Source: SG8-38 sp041576815 (lineage in GTDB: Bacteria > Myxococcota_A > Polyangia > Polyangiales > Houyiibacteriaceae). Taken from it: 64,000 nt of DNA. The notes beneath the pieces were generated by a model that saw nothing but the letters and a program-made list of their open reading frames with translations, was not told the origin of the DNA and made no database searches. This document shows, in pieces, positions 49,736 to 58,852 of the stretch. The position numbers were made by a program, and so were the translations under genes. Numbering within the stretch: position 1 is the stretch's first letter; the number at the start of each line of letters is the position of its first letter. Where the stretch lies: NCBI GenBank assembly GCA_041576815.1, contig JBFGKE010000002.1, forward strand, positions 62,001 to 126,000. Direction: 5' to 3'.

Positions 49736-52270
49736 CTACGGCAGCCTCGGCTCGCTTGGCTCGCTGTCGGAGGCGCCTTCCCAGAACGCCTCGACCGGCC
49801 CGACGCGGTCGGGAAGGTCCACGTACGCGTCGTCGATGTTCACGAGCACGTAGCCCAAGCCCGAGTCGCGGCCGAGCCGCGTCGGCACCCGGGAAAGCTC
49901 GACCACCCCCATGCCCGACGACACCACCACGATGACCCGATGCGCAAGACGCGCAGCGCGGCGCAGCGCGGGGCCGCTCAGCGGGCCGTTCCAGGCGAGC
50001 GCGACGCCGGTCACCTGACCCGAAGAGCGAGGCTCCGCGGGCGGGTTCGAACGCCGCAACCCAGTCACCTCATCCTCGCCGTTGCCGAGAAGGCGGACGG
50101 CCGCTTGCATCACCGCCTCCGACGCGGTCGTGAAGCGAGCGTCGACGGAACCGGGGAAGGCTGGTCCGACGCGTGACGTTTGGTCCGTCGCCATGGGCAC
50201 GGGCCGCGTCAATAGAAACGCCTCCTCGTCAGCGTCCTGGCTCTTGGCGAACGACACGGTGCTCGGGGACCGCCCGCTCGCAACCGGGACGACCATCCGC
50301 ACGGTGGCACGGCGAGGCCCCCGCATCCGTCGGAATGGCTCCGGCCCCGTCTTCGGCTCTGGCGGCTCGCTGCCCCTGGCCGACGTCGGGGGCGGCGATG
50401 CTGCAGGCGGGTCGCCAGCCAACGGTACGACGCCGGGCCGACTGGACGACTTCACCGCAGGCAAGCCGATCATCGTCTTCTTGCGCGGCGGCCGCGACGA
50501 AAACGCCTTTCCCACGTCGCGGGGTGGCGCGGGCGTGACCAATGGAATCGACGTCGCTTCTCGATCTTCGGGTTCGGCGGGTACCGCGGTGCCCGCCGGA
50601 TTGACGGACGGGGTGCCCTGCGAAGAGAGGCGGCGAGGGGCGGCACGAGGCGGCGCAGAGCCCGGCGGCGGGGTCACCAGCATGGATTCGTATTGGCTCT
50701 GGGCACGCTCGCCCACGTCGAGGATCGCGGCAGCCAGCCACGGCGCTTCCGCGAGGCGCATGGCAAACGAGCACGCAAGCTCCCGCTCACCTTCGGTCGC
50801 CGGCACCACTAGCGTGCGGCCTGCACCATAGACACCGAGATCTTCGAGCTCGTCGACGAAAGGCTCGAGCGCGTCCGGATCGCGAGGCCAGATCGTCGTA
50901 CCGAGCACCGGGCCCTTCCCCCACCAGGCGACCTCACGAGGCGCTTCGGCGGTCAGATCCCGGAGGCGGCGTCCGATGAGCACCAGCGCGACCAACACGA
51001 CGGTCAGGAACGGAAGCAGGAGCAGCGGAACGACGAACTTGGTCGAGGCGTTGGAGTCCTCGGGCACCGTGGGAAGCGAGAGCACGCGGAAACCGGTCAG
51101 CGGGGTCAAAGTTGCATCCTGCAGCGTGGCACCGCGCTGGGTGAGCTTCTCGACACGCTCGTCCGCCGCGTCGAGCTCACCGAGAATCCTGCGGGCTTCG
51201 GCCTCCTCCGGGGCGAGCGCCTCGGCCTCCGCCAAGATCCCCGCGAGGAGCGCGCGAAGCGCCGATTCCCTCTCCTTTGCGGCCGCGAGCGCGGCCCGCG
51301 AAGTCGCGATCTGCTGTTCGACCGCGGCCCGCGCCGGGTTCGAAATCAAAGTCTGCTCGGCGAGCTCGCTCTTGGCCCCTTTGCGCTGTGCCTGAAGGCT
51401 GGCGACACGCTCTTTGAGGGCCTGCACGCGGGGATGCTGCTCGCTCAAGGAAGCCCGAGCGGCCGCCAGCTCGGAGCGTGCCTGCGCGAGGGGGGTGTCG
51501 ATGGGCGAGCCTTTCTTGGCACTGGCGACGATCTGACGGGGCAGCTCTTTGCGAGCTTTCTCCAGCTCTGCAATGCGTGCCTGCTGAGACGCGACCTCCA
51601 CTGCGGCGGCGTCCGCGGCCGCGCGAAGATTGGCCGCGCGCCGCAAGAGCACCTCCTGCTCCTGGATGAGGTCGGACTTCCCACTCTCTCGCCGGAACGC
51701 GTCGTATGCCTTCGTCGCCCGATCGCGTCTATCTTTGGCGCGGTCGAGAGCGCTGCGGTTCTCGACGATCAGCCTTTCGAGACGCTTTGCATTGAAGCTC
51801 GCCTGCTCCGAAAGAAACACGTCGAGCGTCGCCTGCGCCAGCATCTTGGACTCTACGGGGTCCGACGCCTCGGCGACGATTCGCATCGACGCCCGTCCGT
51901 CCAAGACTGCGCTGACCCGGTCTTCGAGCTCCTCGACCGAGACATCCCAGCCGAGACGTTCACGCACCTCGCGTAGCCGGCCGGGAGCGGTCGCAGATTC
52001 GACGAATGCGTCGGGCGACGGATCGCCGCCCTGGCGCACGAGCAGGGGCGTGCCCTCGTAGAGCAGTTGGGCGAATGACCCGTACGTACGCGGTACGAAG
52101 AACGACAGGACGAACGCCAACACCGAAGCCACGGCAAAGGCGATGAGCAGCCGTTTTCGATACTCGAAGACGATGCGCCAGACGCGCCTCGGCTCGACGG
52201 GTAGACCCGGTCGCTTCGCCCCGGCGCCCTGCTCTGCTGCCTCGTCGAATTCGTCTAAACTGTCGTCCAA
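49736..52270 (-). CDS. Wzz/Wzc-like polysaccharide chain-length protein with decayed kinase domain
   Basis: The 844-residue protein has a Wzz-type chain-length domain: TM1 at 41-59, a periplasmic domain (residues 62-410) with a long coiled coil, and TM2 at 412-433. Next comes a cytoplasmic region like the ATPase part of Wzc BY-kinases, but degenerate: VVPATEGERELA at 488-499 has Glu-Arg-Glu in place of the GKS/T of Walker A. A Pro/Ser-rich linker (530-740) splits the domain, and the C-terminal strand-helix part (HRVIVVVSSGMGVVELS) resembles the end of the kinase fold. No C-terminal tyrosine cluster is present. It may act as a structural chain-length regulator. Confidence 0.8.
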   Translation of the reverse strand: MDDSLDEFDEAAEQGAGAKRPGLPVEPRRVWRIVFEYRKRLLIAFAVASVLAFVLSFFVPRTYGSFAQLLYEGTPLLVRQGGDPSPDAFVESATAPGRLREVRERLGWDVSVEELEDRVSAVLDGRASMRIVAEASDPVESKMLAQATLDVFLSEQASFNAKRLERLIVENRSALDRAKDRRDRATKAYDAFRRESGKSDLIQEQEVLLRRAANLRAAADAAAVEVASQQARIAELEKARKELPRQIVASAKKGSPIDTPLAQARSELAAARASLSEQHPRVQALKERVASLQAQRKGAKSELAEQTLISNPARAAVEQQIATSRAALAAAKERESALRALLAGILAEAEALAPEEAEARRILGELDAADERVEKLTQRGATLQDATLTPLTGFRVLSLPTVPEDSNASTKFVVPLLLLPFLTVVLVALVLIGRRLRDLTAEAPREVAWWGKGPVLGTTIWPRDPDALEPFVDELEDLGVYGAGRTLVVPATEGERELACSFAMRLAEAPWLAAAILDVGERAQSQYESMLVTPPPGSAPPRAAPRRLSSQGTPSVNPAGTAVPAEPEDREATSIPLVTPAPPRDVGKAFSSRPPRKKTMIGLPAVKSSSRPGVVPLAGDPPAASPPPTSARGSEPPEPKTGPEPFRRMRGPRRATVRMVVPVASGRSPSTVSFAKSQDADEEAFLLTRPVPMATDQTSRVGPAFPGSVDARFTTASEAVMQAAVRLLGNGEDEVTGLRRSNPPAEPRSSGQVTGVALAWNGPLSGPALRRAARLAHRVIVVVSSGMGVVELSRVPTRLGRDSGLGYVLVNIDDAYVDLPDRVGPVEAFWEGASDSEPSEPRLP

Positions 52271-52294
52271 AACAAGCCCTTCGACTCGTTGAGC

Positions 52295-52909
52295 ATGCAG
52301 GCCGAAGCACCCTCAGGGCAAGTCGACATCGGAAATGAGGCTGCTACCGTCGCGCCATTCATGCGCCCGTGGGTCGAAAAGCTCGTGGCTGCCTGGGGAA
52401 TCGCCTGGGTCTCCCTCCTGCTCGGCAGGGCGATTTGGCGCCTCGGCCCGCTGGCACTCGAGCCGTGGGCCGACGGTGTGATGACCCACGCTCAAAAAGG
52501 GATCTACGTCGGCTGGCTGGTCTTGAATGCGTATCTCGAGGGGTACCGCGGCTTTCAGCTTCGCTTCTCGCCTCGCGTGGTCACGCGAGCGGTGTACCTC
52601 GGTCAGAATCCTCGCCCGGTTTGGGTCGTCCTGGCGCTTCCATTTTGCATGAGTCTCTTTCACTCGACGCGTCGACAGATGACCGTGAGCTGGGTCTTCA
52701 TCGGCGCGCTGGTGGTCGTGATCTGGTGGGTTCGATCGCTTCCGCAGCCGTGGCGCGGCATCATCGACGGCGGCGTGGTGCTCGGCCTCGCGTGGGGCCT
52801 CGGGGTGATCTGGTGGCTCTTCGCCAGGTATCTGATGGGGGCGAAGGTGCCGCCTCCAAACGACCTCCCCCCGCAAAAACTGCGGCAAGAGCAGCCTGCC
52901 CTGGGCTGA
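52295..52909 (+). CDS. Multi-pass membrane protein, unknown function
   Basis: The 204-residue protein starts at ATG 52295 (an in-frame TTG lies two codons upstream). It has about five hydrophobic segments: AAWGIAWVSLLLGRAIW, IYVGWLVLNAYLEGYRGFQ, WVVLALPFCMSLFHS, VSWVFIGALVVVIWWV and GVVLGLAWGLGVIWWLFARY. The ends are rich in Pro and Gln. No family is recognised. It is divergent from the Wzc-like gene with a short shared gap, so they may share a regulatory region. Confidence 0.65.
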   Translation: MQAEAPSGQVDIGNEAATVAPFMRPWVEKLVAAWGIAWVSLLLGRAIWRLGPLALEPWADGVMTHAQKGIYVGWLVLNAYLEGYRGFQLRFSPRVVTRAVYLGQNPRPVWVVLALPFCMSLFHSTRRQMTVSWVFIGALVVVIWWVRSLPQPWRGIIDGGVVLGLAWGLGVIWWLFARYLMGAKVPPPNDLPPQKLRQEQPALG

Positions 52910-52910
52910 C

Positions 52911-52938
52911 GGTCGTTTTTTTCGAGAAAAAGCCGACC
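52911..52938 (+). other. Imperfect hairpin after the membrane protein gene
   Basis: GGTCG at 52911-52915 pairs with CGACC at 52934-52938 and the T tract pairs with AAAAA at 52927-52931, leaving a small bulge. It begins one base after the stop codon of the 52295 gene. There is no T tract following, so it is a weak or bidirectional terminator at best. Confidence 0.3.
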
Positions 52939-53054
52939 AAGGATACACAAAGCGGTGTAAAACCCGCGCTGAACGGGCTGTCAGGCTGGCGCCCGGGTTT
53001 TGGAGATTGCACACTGGCATTCGAGGGGATTCGAGCCACACTTGGCGTCGCAAA

Positions 53055-54002
53055 ATGGGGAATCGGCATTCACAGAGGGTTGAAGCCAGGAGGCTAGTGC
53101 CGGCGCTCTGCGCGCTGACGGCCGCAGCCTTGGTTTGGCTGTCTGGGTCGTGGGGAAGCTCCGCGTCAGCCGAGCTTCCCATGACCGGCGACCCGATGCT
53201 TCGTGAGGCACAACACGCCGAGACACACGCGGAACCTTCGGACGATGACCTGGAGAAGATCGCGCGAATGCCTCGCACCGTGTCGCCGTCGGATCTCGAG
53301 CCGAACCCGAGTGTCTCCGTTGGCTATCCAAATCGTGGGCTCCTCCGCTTCGGCATGCGGATCAACGACGCCCGCGACCTCAGCGTCAAGGTCGGCTCGC
53401 TCAACTCGCGTCACGGGACCGGCGAGCTGGTCAGACTGATTGAAGGCGCGGCACAGGACGTCGCATTCCGTTATCCGCGCGCAGAGCTCACGGTCGGCGA
53501 TCTGTCACAGCCAGGCGGTGGTCGCTTCCGTCCGCACGTGTCGCATCAAAGCGGACGTGACGTCGATCTCGGGTTTTACATGCTCGACAGGCGCTCGACT
53601 CCGCTCAACGAGCACGTGTTCGTGCGCTTCAACAACAAAGGCATGGGCAAGCAGTGGGGCGCGCTCTACAAGTTCGACGCTGCTCGCAACTGGGCGTTGA
53701 TCGAATCTCTGCTCAGCCACCCGACAATCGACGTTCAGCACATTTTCGTAGTGAATGCCGTCAAGCGCCTGCTACTGAAGCAGGCGGCCAAGGAAGGCGC
53801 CAATCCGGAGGTGCTGATGCGGGCGCGGCGCGTGATCACGCAGCCTCGTCACGGCGCTCCTCATCGCAGCCACTTCCACGTTCGCATCTACTGCGCCGAC
53901 GACGACCGTCCGATGTGCAAGGATCGCCCGCCGTTCTACTCTTGGCACCGCATGCCGGAGCAAGCGCCGGTGGTCAGCGTGGCTCAAGCCAATGATTCAT
54001 GA
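53055..54002 (+). CDS. MepA-type murein endopeptidase, paralogue
   Basis: A second M74-like metallopeptidase, 315 residues from ATG 53055. It has a signal peptide (VPALCALTAAALVWLSGS, cleavage after SASA) and the metal motifs in HVSHQSGRDVDLGFY and HRSHFHVRIYC. The N-terminal residues contain a variable charged region. A TTG at 53007 would lengthen the protein but places an unlikely Arg-rich sequence ahead of the signal peptide. Its stop overlaps the hydrolase start by 4 bases (ATGA). Confidence 0.9.
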   Translation: MGNRHSQRVEARRLVPALCALTAAALVWLSGSWGSSASAELPMTGDPMLREAQHAETHAEPSDDDLEKIARMPRTVSPSDLEPNPSVSVGYPNRGLLRFGMRINDARDLSVKVGSLNSRHGTGELVRLIEGAAQDVAFRYPRAELTVGDLSQPGGGRFRPHVSHQSGRDVDLGFYMLDRRSTPLNEHVFVRFNNKGMGKQWGALYKFDAARNWALIESLLSHPTIDVQHIFVVNAVKRLLLKQAAKEGANPEVLMRARRVITQPRHGAPHRSHFHVRIYCADDDRPMCKDRPPFYSWHRMPEQAPVVSVAQANDS

Positions 54003-54937
54003 GCTTGAAGGGTCACTTCTGGACCCTCGGCCCGTTTCTTAGACACAACCTGCTCCCTCCGCAGGTTCCCGATTGGCAGCGGTGGGAAACGCGTCTCGAG
54101 GACCGGGTCGTCGGTACGTTGAGCTTGAGCGGTCGTCTCACCCAGGGCCAAGGATCGAGCACCGTCGTCGTCATCGTGCATGGGCTCGGGGGCGACGCGA
54201 CGAGCTACTACGCGCGCCAGGCAGCCCTCGCAGCAGCGCGTGCGGACGTCGACAGCCTCCGACTGAATCTGCGCGGCGCAGACCGCGAGGGCGGCGACTA
54301 CTATCATGCAGGATTGACGGCCGACCTCGACGCCGCGGTTCGAAGCACCGCACTCGACCGGTATGAGAACATCCTGGTCATGGCCTACTCCCTCGGGGGA
54401 AACATGGCCCTTCGCTATCTCACCCAGCAACCCGATCGCCGGGTTCGCGCGGCCGCTGCAATTTGCTCACCCATCGACCTGGAGCGAAGCGCGCGCTCGA
54501 TCGATCGGCCCCGGGGCTTGTTGTACAGGCTCCACGTGCTGAGCGCGCTCAAAGAGATCTATCGGCGGGTGGCGAAGGAGCGCGAGGTGCCGCTGCCGCC
54601 CGATGAGGCCGCCCGCATCGACACCATCGAAGAATGGGACGAGCGGATCATCGCGCCGCGCCACGGCTTTTCGGGCGCGGAGGACTACTGGGCGCAGACC
54701 AGCGCTTGCCACGTGCTGAGCGACATCGAGACCCCGACCCTCTTCGTCGCAGCGGAGCACGACCCGATGGTGCACATCGACACGGTGAGGCCTTGGTTAC
54801 AGAATGCGAGCAGGCTTCGGCGGACCGTGACCAGCCGTGGGGGGCACGTCGGTTTTCCACGGAAGGTCGATCTGGGTCTGGGTGGCCGGGGAGCCGTCGA
54901 AGACCAAATCATCCAATGGATGTTGGCAGCCACATAG
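53999..54937 (+). CDS. Alpha/beta hydrolase, YheT-like
   Basis: A 312-residue hydrolase. The nucleophile elbow is AYSLGGNMAL (Ser), with the acid in EHDPMVHID and the histidine in GGHVGFP. The oxyanion motif is VVIVHGLGGDATSYY. The pattern is that of YheT-type esterase/hydrolases of broad specificity. It is coupled to the MepA gene in front (ATGA) and overlaps the large lipoprotein gene behind by 22 bases, so all three are likely one transcript. Confidence 0.9.
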   Translation: MSLKGHFWTLGPFLRHNLLPPQVPDWQRWETRLEDRVVGTLSLSGRLTQGQGSSTVVVIVHGLGGDATSYYARQAALAAARADVDSLRLNLRGADREGGDYYHAGLTADLDAAVRSTALDRYENILVMAYSLGGNMALRYLTQQPDRRVRAAAAICSPIDLERSARSIDRPRGLLYRLHVLSALKEIYRRVAKEREVPLPPDEAARIDTIEEWDERIIAPRHGFSGAEDYWAQTSACHVLSDIETPTLFVAAEHDPMVHIDTVRPWLQNASRLRRTVTSRGGHVGFPRKVDLGLGGRGAVEDQIIQWMLAAT

Positions 54938-57900
54938 CGCTACGATCGGCAGCTCTTTTGGTTCTATGCGCCAGCTGCAACGGGGCGCCTGGCGAAGAGG
55001 TGCGCGGTAGAAGGCCCGCATCTTGTCCGGAGTCTAGGTCGGCGGAGCTTCCGCTAGCCAACGTGAAGCCCGAGCACGAGACCCTCGACTACTGGCTCAC
55101 GCGACACGAGGCCTACGGCGCGCTCGATGCGCCGCTGCTCGACGGGGACGACGTTCGTCGCCACAACGTCGCCCTTCGCCAATCCGAAGACGACCGTGTG
55201 TCGGGGCAGGCAGACCTTCTCGAGGCCGTGGTCCCGCAAGCGCTCCGCGCGCAGGTCGACGAGCGGCTTTCGTACATGCGTGGCCGCCTCGAAGACGGGG
55301 ACTTGGTCGACGGCGAAGGGGAGTCGATTGACACCGACGTGGCCGCAGCCTTCGAGATGCCTGCGGCTCTCGAGCTGGCGCCCGAGTGGCGGCGTGCCGA
55401 GCGGCTCGTCGCGCTCCGCTGCGGACCGTTCGACGGGGCCCTCTACGCGCCTCCCGTCGACCGCGACTTCGACCGCAACCGGTGCAGCACGATGCGCAAT
55501 GGCGAGATCGTCGAGCTCCTATCTCGGTGGCCAAGCGGCTTGTGGCTCGCGCGGACCCCTTACGCGATCGGGTGGCTCGACGGCGACGGCCTTTCAGCAT
55601 CTCTGTCCCGAGAGGAGGTCGAAGCGCACCTCGCAAACCAGGAGAGGAAACCCTTCACAAGGCGCGCGCTGTTGACCGAAGCGTTTTCGTTTCTCGGTGA
55701 GCCGTACGGATGGGGCGGGAAGGACGGAGGATACGACTGCTCACGATTCCTGCTTGCGCTCTTCGGGCGGTTCGGTATCGAGCTGCCGCGGCACAGCGGC
55801 CACCAGGCCATGGCCGGCACGTTTTCCGTCGATGTCTCCGAGGTGAACGATCAAAACGAAAAGCAGCTCTTGATCGACGCGGCCGTGCGCCGGGGCATCA
55901 CGCTTCTTCATTTTCCAGGACACATCATGCTGTACCTCGGCCGGACCGACGAAGGCGTGCCGATGGCTATCCATGCGTTTTCCGAATTTCTGACGCCGTG
56001 CGACCGCACCGAATTCGAAACCGTGAATCGGCTCGACCGCGTGGCGGTCAGCGATCTCTCGCTCGGTGCTGGGAGCACGCGGCAAGACTTCCTCAGCCGG
56101 ACCACGCGCATCACCGTGCTCGGCGCCACGCCGGGGCCGGCTCTCGTCGCCGATGCGCTGCAGCGGCCGACGGCCCCGATCGAGAAACCAACGGACCGTT
56201 GCTCCGACTCGAAGCTCTCCGCGATCTTCCCATCCCCAAACCGCCCCAGCGCGGCACAGCCCCTGCGCGTGATCGCGACGACCGAGCAGGACCCGGGGGC
56301 CGCTTCTTTGGTTCTCTTCACACCCGAGGGCACGAAGCTCACCCCAGCGCAGCGCGTGCTCGATGGCCCGCCCTACAGCCGCTGGGTCGAGGTGTCCGAG
56401 CCCGAAGCGGGCCCGTGGGCGGCGGTTTTCGCCGACGGCGACCGGGTCGTTGCCTGCGAGCGGTTCACGGTGACGCCGCGTGCCGCCGAGCCGCCCGCGC
56501 GCGCGCGAATGAGCGCGGCTTGGGACGCGAACACGCGCTGGGGGCGCAACATGGAAAACCTCTACGCTGCGTTCGTCGAGCAGCTCTTTCGCGATCCAAG
56601 CGGCGAGGAGGTGACGTGGCCCAACCTTCAGGCGGTCATCAGCGACCCAGCACGCAATCTGCTTTACGACTACCGCGCGCCGGGGGAAGACGCCAAGCTC
56701 GCCCTCGAGCCCGACTGCGCTGACCTGCCTTATTTCCTAAGAGCGTATTTCGCGTGGAAGCTTCAGCTGCCTTTCGTCTATCGGCTGTGTACCCGCGGCC
56801 GAAAGGACGAGCCGCCGACATGCAAGCCGTACGTTTGGAGCAATCTCGACCCGGTTCCGGCAGGCAACCACGCGGCCGCGTTTCAAAAGCTCGCACGCAG
56901 GCTGGCCGGGACCGTGCATTCATCGAGCCCACGCACTCTGCCTGGCGACGACGAGACGGATTTGTATCCGCTGAGCATGCGCCGCAGCTCGTTGCGCCCC
57001 GGTACCGTGTTCGCGGACCCGTACGGCCACGTGCTGGTCGTGGCCCGGTGGAAGCCCCAAAGCATCTCGGACTACGGCGTGTTGATCGGAGCCGACGCCC
57101 AACCCGACGGCACCGTAGGCCGGCGCCGCTTCTGGCGAGGGTCATTCCTGTTCACACCCAAGACCAACGTCGTCGGCGCCGGTTTCAAGGGGTGGAGGCC
57201 CGTTCGTTACGACCCTTCGCGACTTTTGGACGAAGCACCTGCCGCGCCGGTCGACACGAAGACTGCGCCGCCGAACGGCGTAGTGGAATCGAGCGAACCC
57301 GCGAGCGAGCCACCGCCGCCCCCGCAGCCCTGGGCGATCGCGTCCAACGCAGAGCTTCGTCGAGCAGGGGTGCGATCGTGGTCCGACGCGCAGTATCGAG
57401 GTTCGGCGGACGATTTCTATGCCGCGATCGAAGGCCTGATCAATCCTCGGGCGCTCGACCCGATTCGCCGGCAGATCAGCCTGGTCGATGCCCTCGAGGA
57501 GTCGATTCAGCGCCGGCTGAGCTCAGTCGAAAACGGCGAGAGCTTCATGGAGGCACAAGGCTACGCGCCGATCGAGATGCCGCGTGGCGCCGCGCTGTTC
57601 CTGACGACGGGGCCGTGGGAGGATTACTCCACACCTTCGCGCGACATGCGGCTTCTGATCAGCATCGACGCGGTTCTTTCGTTTCCCGAGACGGTCGCGG
57701 CGCATCCCGAGCGCTTCGGCATTCGGGAGGTGGAGCACGAGGCTGCCGCGCAACGAGCTCGCACGGCGCTCGTGGAAGAGCTCGAACGACGAACCTTCGA
57801 GTATTCGCGTTCGGATGGCAGCGCTTGGAGGCTCACGTTGAAAGACGTCATCGACCGATCCAAGGCCATGGAGGTCGCCTACAACCCGAACGACTGCGTC

Positions 57901-58026
57901 GAGGTCCGCTGGGGTGCCCCAGAAGCCTCCGACGAGCGCGCTACCTGCAAACGCCGAGCCCCTGCTGAGCAGCAGACGCGCATGAAGAAATACCGGGCTT
58001 GGTTTGCAAGACGCGAACGCCCCTAG
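54916..58026 (+). CDS. Very large lipoprotein with NlpC/P60 domain and a second papain-like domain
   Basis: A 1036-residue lipoprotein starting at ATG 54916, with a signal ending CASC. The first part contains an SH3-like region followed by an NlpC/P60 peptidase: Cys275 in YDCSRFLLALFGRFG, His336 in PGHIMLYLG and His353 in AIHAF, the usual Cys-His-polar triad. Further on, Cys601 in DCADLPYFLRAYFAW and His705 in DPYGHVLVV look like a second papain-like/transglutaminase-type domain. A Pro-rich linker (about 776-812) leads to a C-terminal helical part. NlpC/P60 enzymes cut peptidoglycan stem peptides. This is much larger than typical family members and follows a MepA-hydrolase pair. Confidence 0.8.
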   Translation: MDVGSHIALRSAALLVLCASCNGAPGEEVRGRRPASCPESRSAELPLANVKPEHETLDYWLTRHEAYGALDAPLLDGDDVRRHNVALRQSEDDRVSGQADLLEAVVPQALRAQVDERLSYMRGRLEDGDLVDGEGESIDTDVAAAFEMPAALELAPEWRRAERLVALRCGPFDGALYAPPVDRDFDRNRCSTMRNGEIVELLSRWPSGLWLARTPYAIGWLDGDGLSASLSREEVEAHLANQERKPFTRRALLTEAFSFLGEPYGWGGKDGGYDCSRFLLALFGRFGIELPRHSGHQAMAGTFSVDVSEVNDQNEKQLLIDAAVRRGITLLHFPGHIMLYLGRTDEGVPMAIHAFSEFLTPCDRTEFETVNRLDRVAVSDLSLGAGSTRQDFLSRTTRITVLGATPGPALVADALQRPTAPIEKPTDRCSDSKLSAIFPSPNRPSAAQPLRVIATTEQDPGAASLVLFTPEGTKLTPAQRVLDGPPYSRWVEVSEPEAGPWAAVFADGDRVVACERFTVTPRAAEPPARARMSAAWDANTRWGRNMENLYAAFVEQLFRDPSGEEVTWPNLQAVISDPARNLLYDYRAPGEDAKLALEPDCADLPYFLRAYFAWKLQLPFVYRLCTRGRKDEPPTCKPYVWSNLDPVPAGNHAAAFQKLARRLAGTVHSSSPRTLPGDDETDLYPLSMRRSSLRPGTVFADPYGHVLVVARWKPQSISDYGVLIGADAQPDGTVGRRRFWRGSFLFTPKTNVVGAGFKGWRPVRYDPSRLLDEAPAAPVDTKTAPPNGVVESSEPASEPPPPPQPWAIASNAELRRAGVRSWSDAQYRGSADDFYAAIEGLINPRALDPIRRQISLVDALEESIQRRLSSVENGESFMEAQGYAPIEMPRGAALFLTTGPWEDYSTPSRDMRLLISIDAVLSFPETVAAHPERFGIREVEHEAAAQRARTALVEELERRTFEYSRSDGSAWRLTLKDVIDRSKAMEVAYNPNDCVEVRWGAPEASDERATCKRRAPAEQQTRMKKYRAWFARRERP

Positions 58027-58041
58027 GCGTTTGCCAACGGG

Positions 58042-58797
58042 CTAGCGGTCCGACCAGCTTTGGGCGTTCTCGTCGACTTCGTAGCCGTCGATCGCGCGTG
58101 GCTTCGGGCCGGTGATCTTCTTCGACGTGGGCGATTCGATGGGGATACCGCCGTCGAAGCCGCCGCTGATCCATTCCTTGGTGGGCCAACCCGAGATCGC
58201 CTTCCCTTGCCCCAAGGGGATGGTGGGCCGCTTGGGCAGCGGCGCGCGAACGTCCCGCAGCACCGGCTGCGGAACCCCGGGAACGGCTTCCACGACGACG
58301 GGCGGCTCGTATTCGATCTCGATCACGGTTGAAACCGTCTCGGACACCGTGGCGTCGAGCGCTTTGAGCACGACGTTGCCCACGCGCTGCTCGATGCATT
58401 CACGCGCCACGTTGGAGAGCCCCGACCCGTACGCTGTCGGCTGGATGACCATGCCGGTAGGCCGGACGATGCCGCTCACGTTGATTCGAATCGTCGTCGG
58501 CCGGCTTGCCTCGAAATCTCTCACGCAGTCGGTTGGGACTCCCACGGCAGTCTGGAGCTCCTGCGAGAGATCGCGTTCGGGCTCTTCGGTGTCGTCCTTG
58601 CCGTACCGCTCGAGCACGAGCAGGGGGTCACGGCGAAGATCGAGCGGGGGCGTGTCAACGAGGCGGGGTTTCTCGGGCGCTGGCGAATAGGTGGCAGAGG
58701 AAGGCAGCCCTTGGTTGGCTCCACGTACGGGCTCTTCCCCGCTCTTGCAGCCCGACGTCAGCAACGCGGCGACGCACAGGGTCCAAACCTTCCTCAT
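58042..58797 (-). CDS. Putative lipoprotein with TonB/AgmX-like domain
   Basis: The 251-residue protein has an N-terminal lipoprotein-type signal (AALLTSGCKSG, Cys17). Residues 80-165 form a TonB-like C-terminal domain pattern: PTTIRINVSGIVRPTGMV, GLSNVARECIEQRVGNVVL and a final strand region. Proteins with this arrangement in Myxococcota (AgmX-like) are linked to gliding or envelope transport. The last 75 residues are Pro-rich and end in a charged tail. It is the last gene of a minus-strand run. Confidence 0.65.
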   Translation of the reverse strand: MRKVWTLCVAALLTSGCKSGEEPVRGANQGLPSSATYSPAPEKPRLVDTPPLDLRRDPLLVLERYGKDDTEEPERDLSQELQTAVGVPTDCVRDFEASRPTTIRINVSGIVRPTGMVIQPTAYGSGLSNVARECIEQRVGNVVLKALDATVSETVSTVIEIEYEPPVVVEAVPGVPQPVLRDVRAPLPKRPTIPLGQGKAISGWPTKEWISGGFDGGIPIESPTSKKITGPKPRAIDGYEVDENAQSWSDR

Positions 58798-58852
58798 GAC
58801 CCGATTCTAGCGGGGAACGACCCGCCAGGGTACTTCACGGCCCAGTCGGGGC

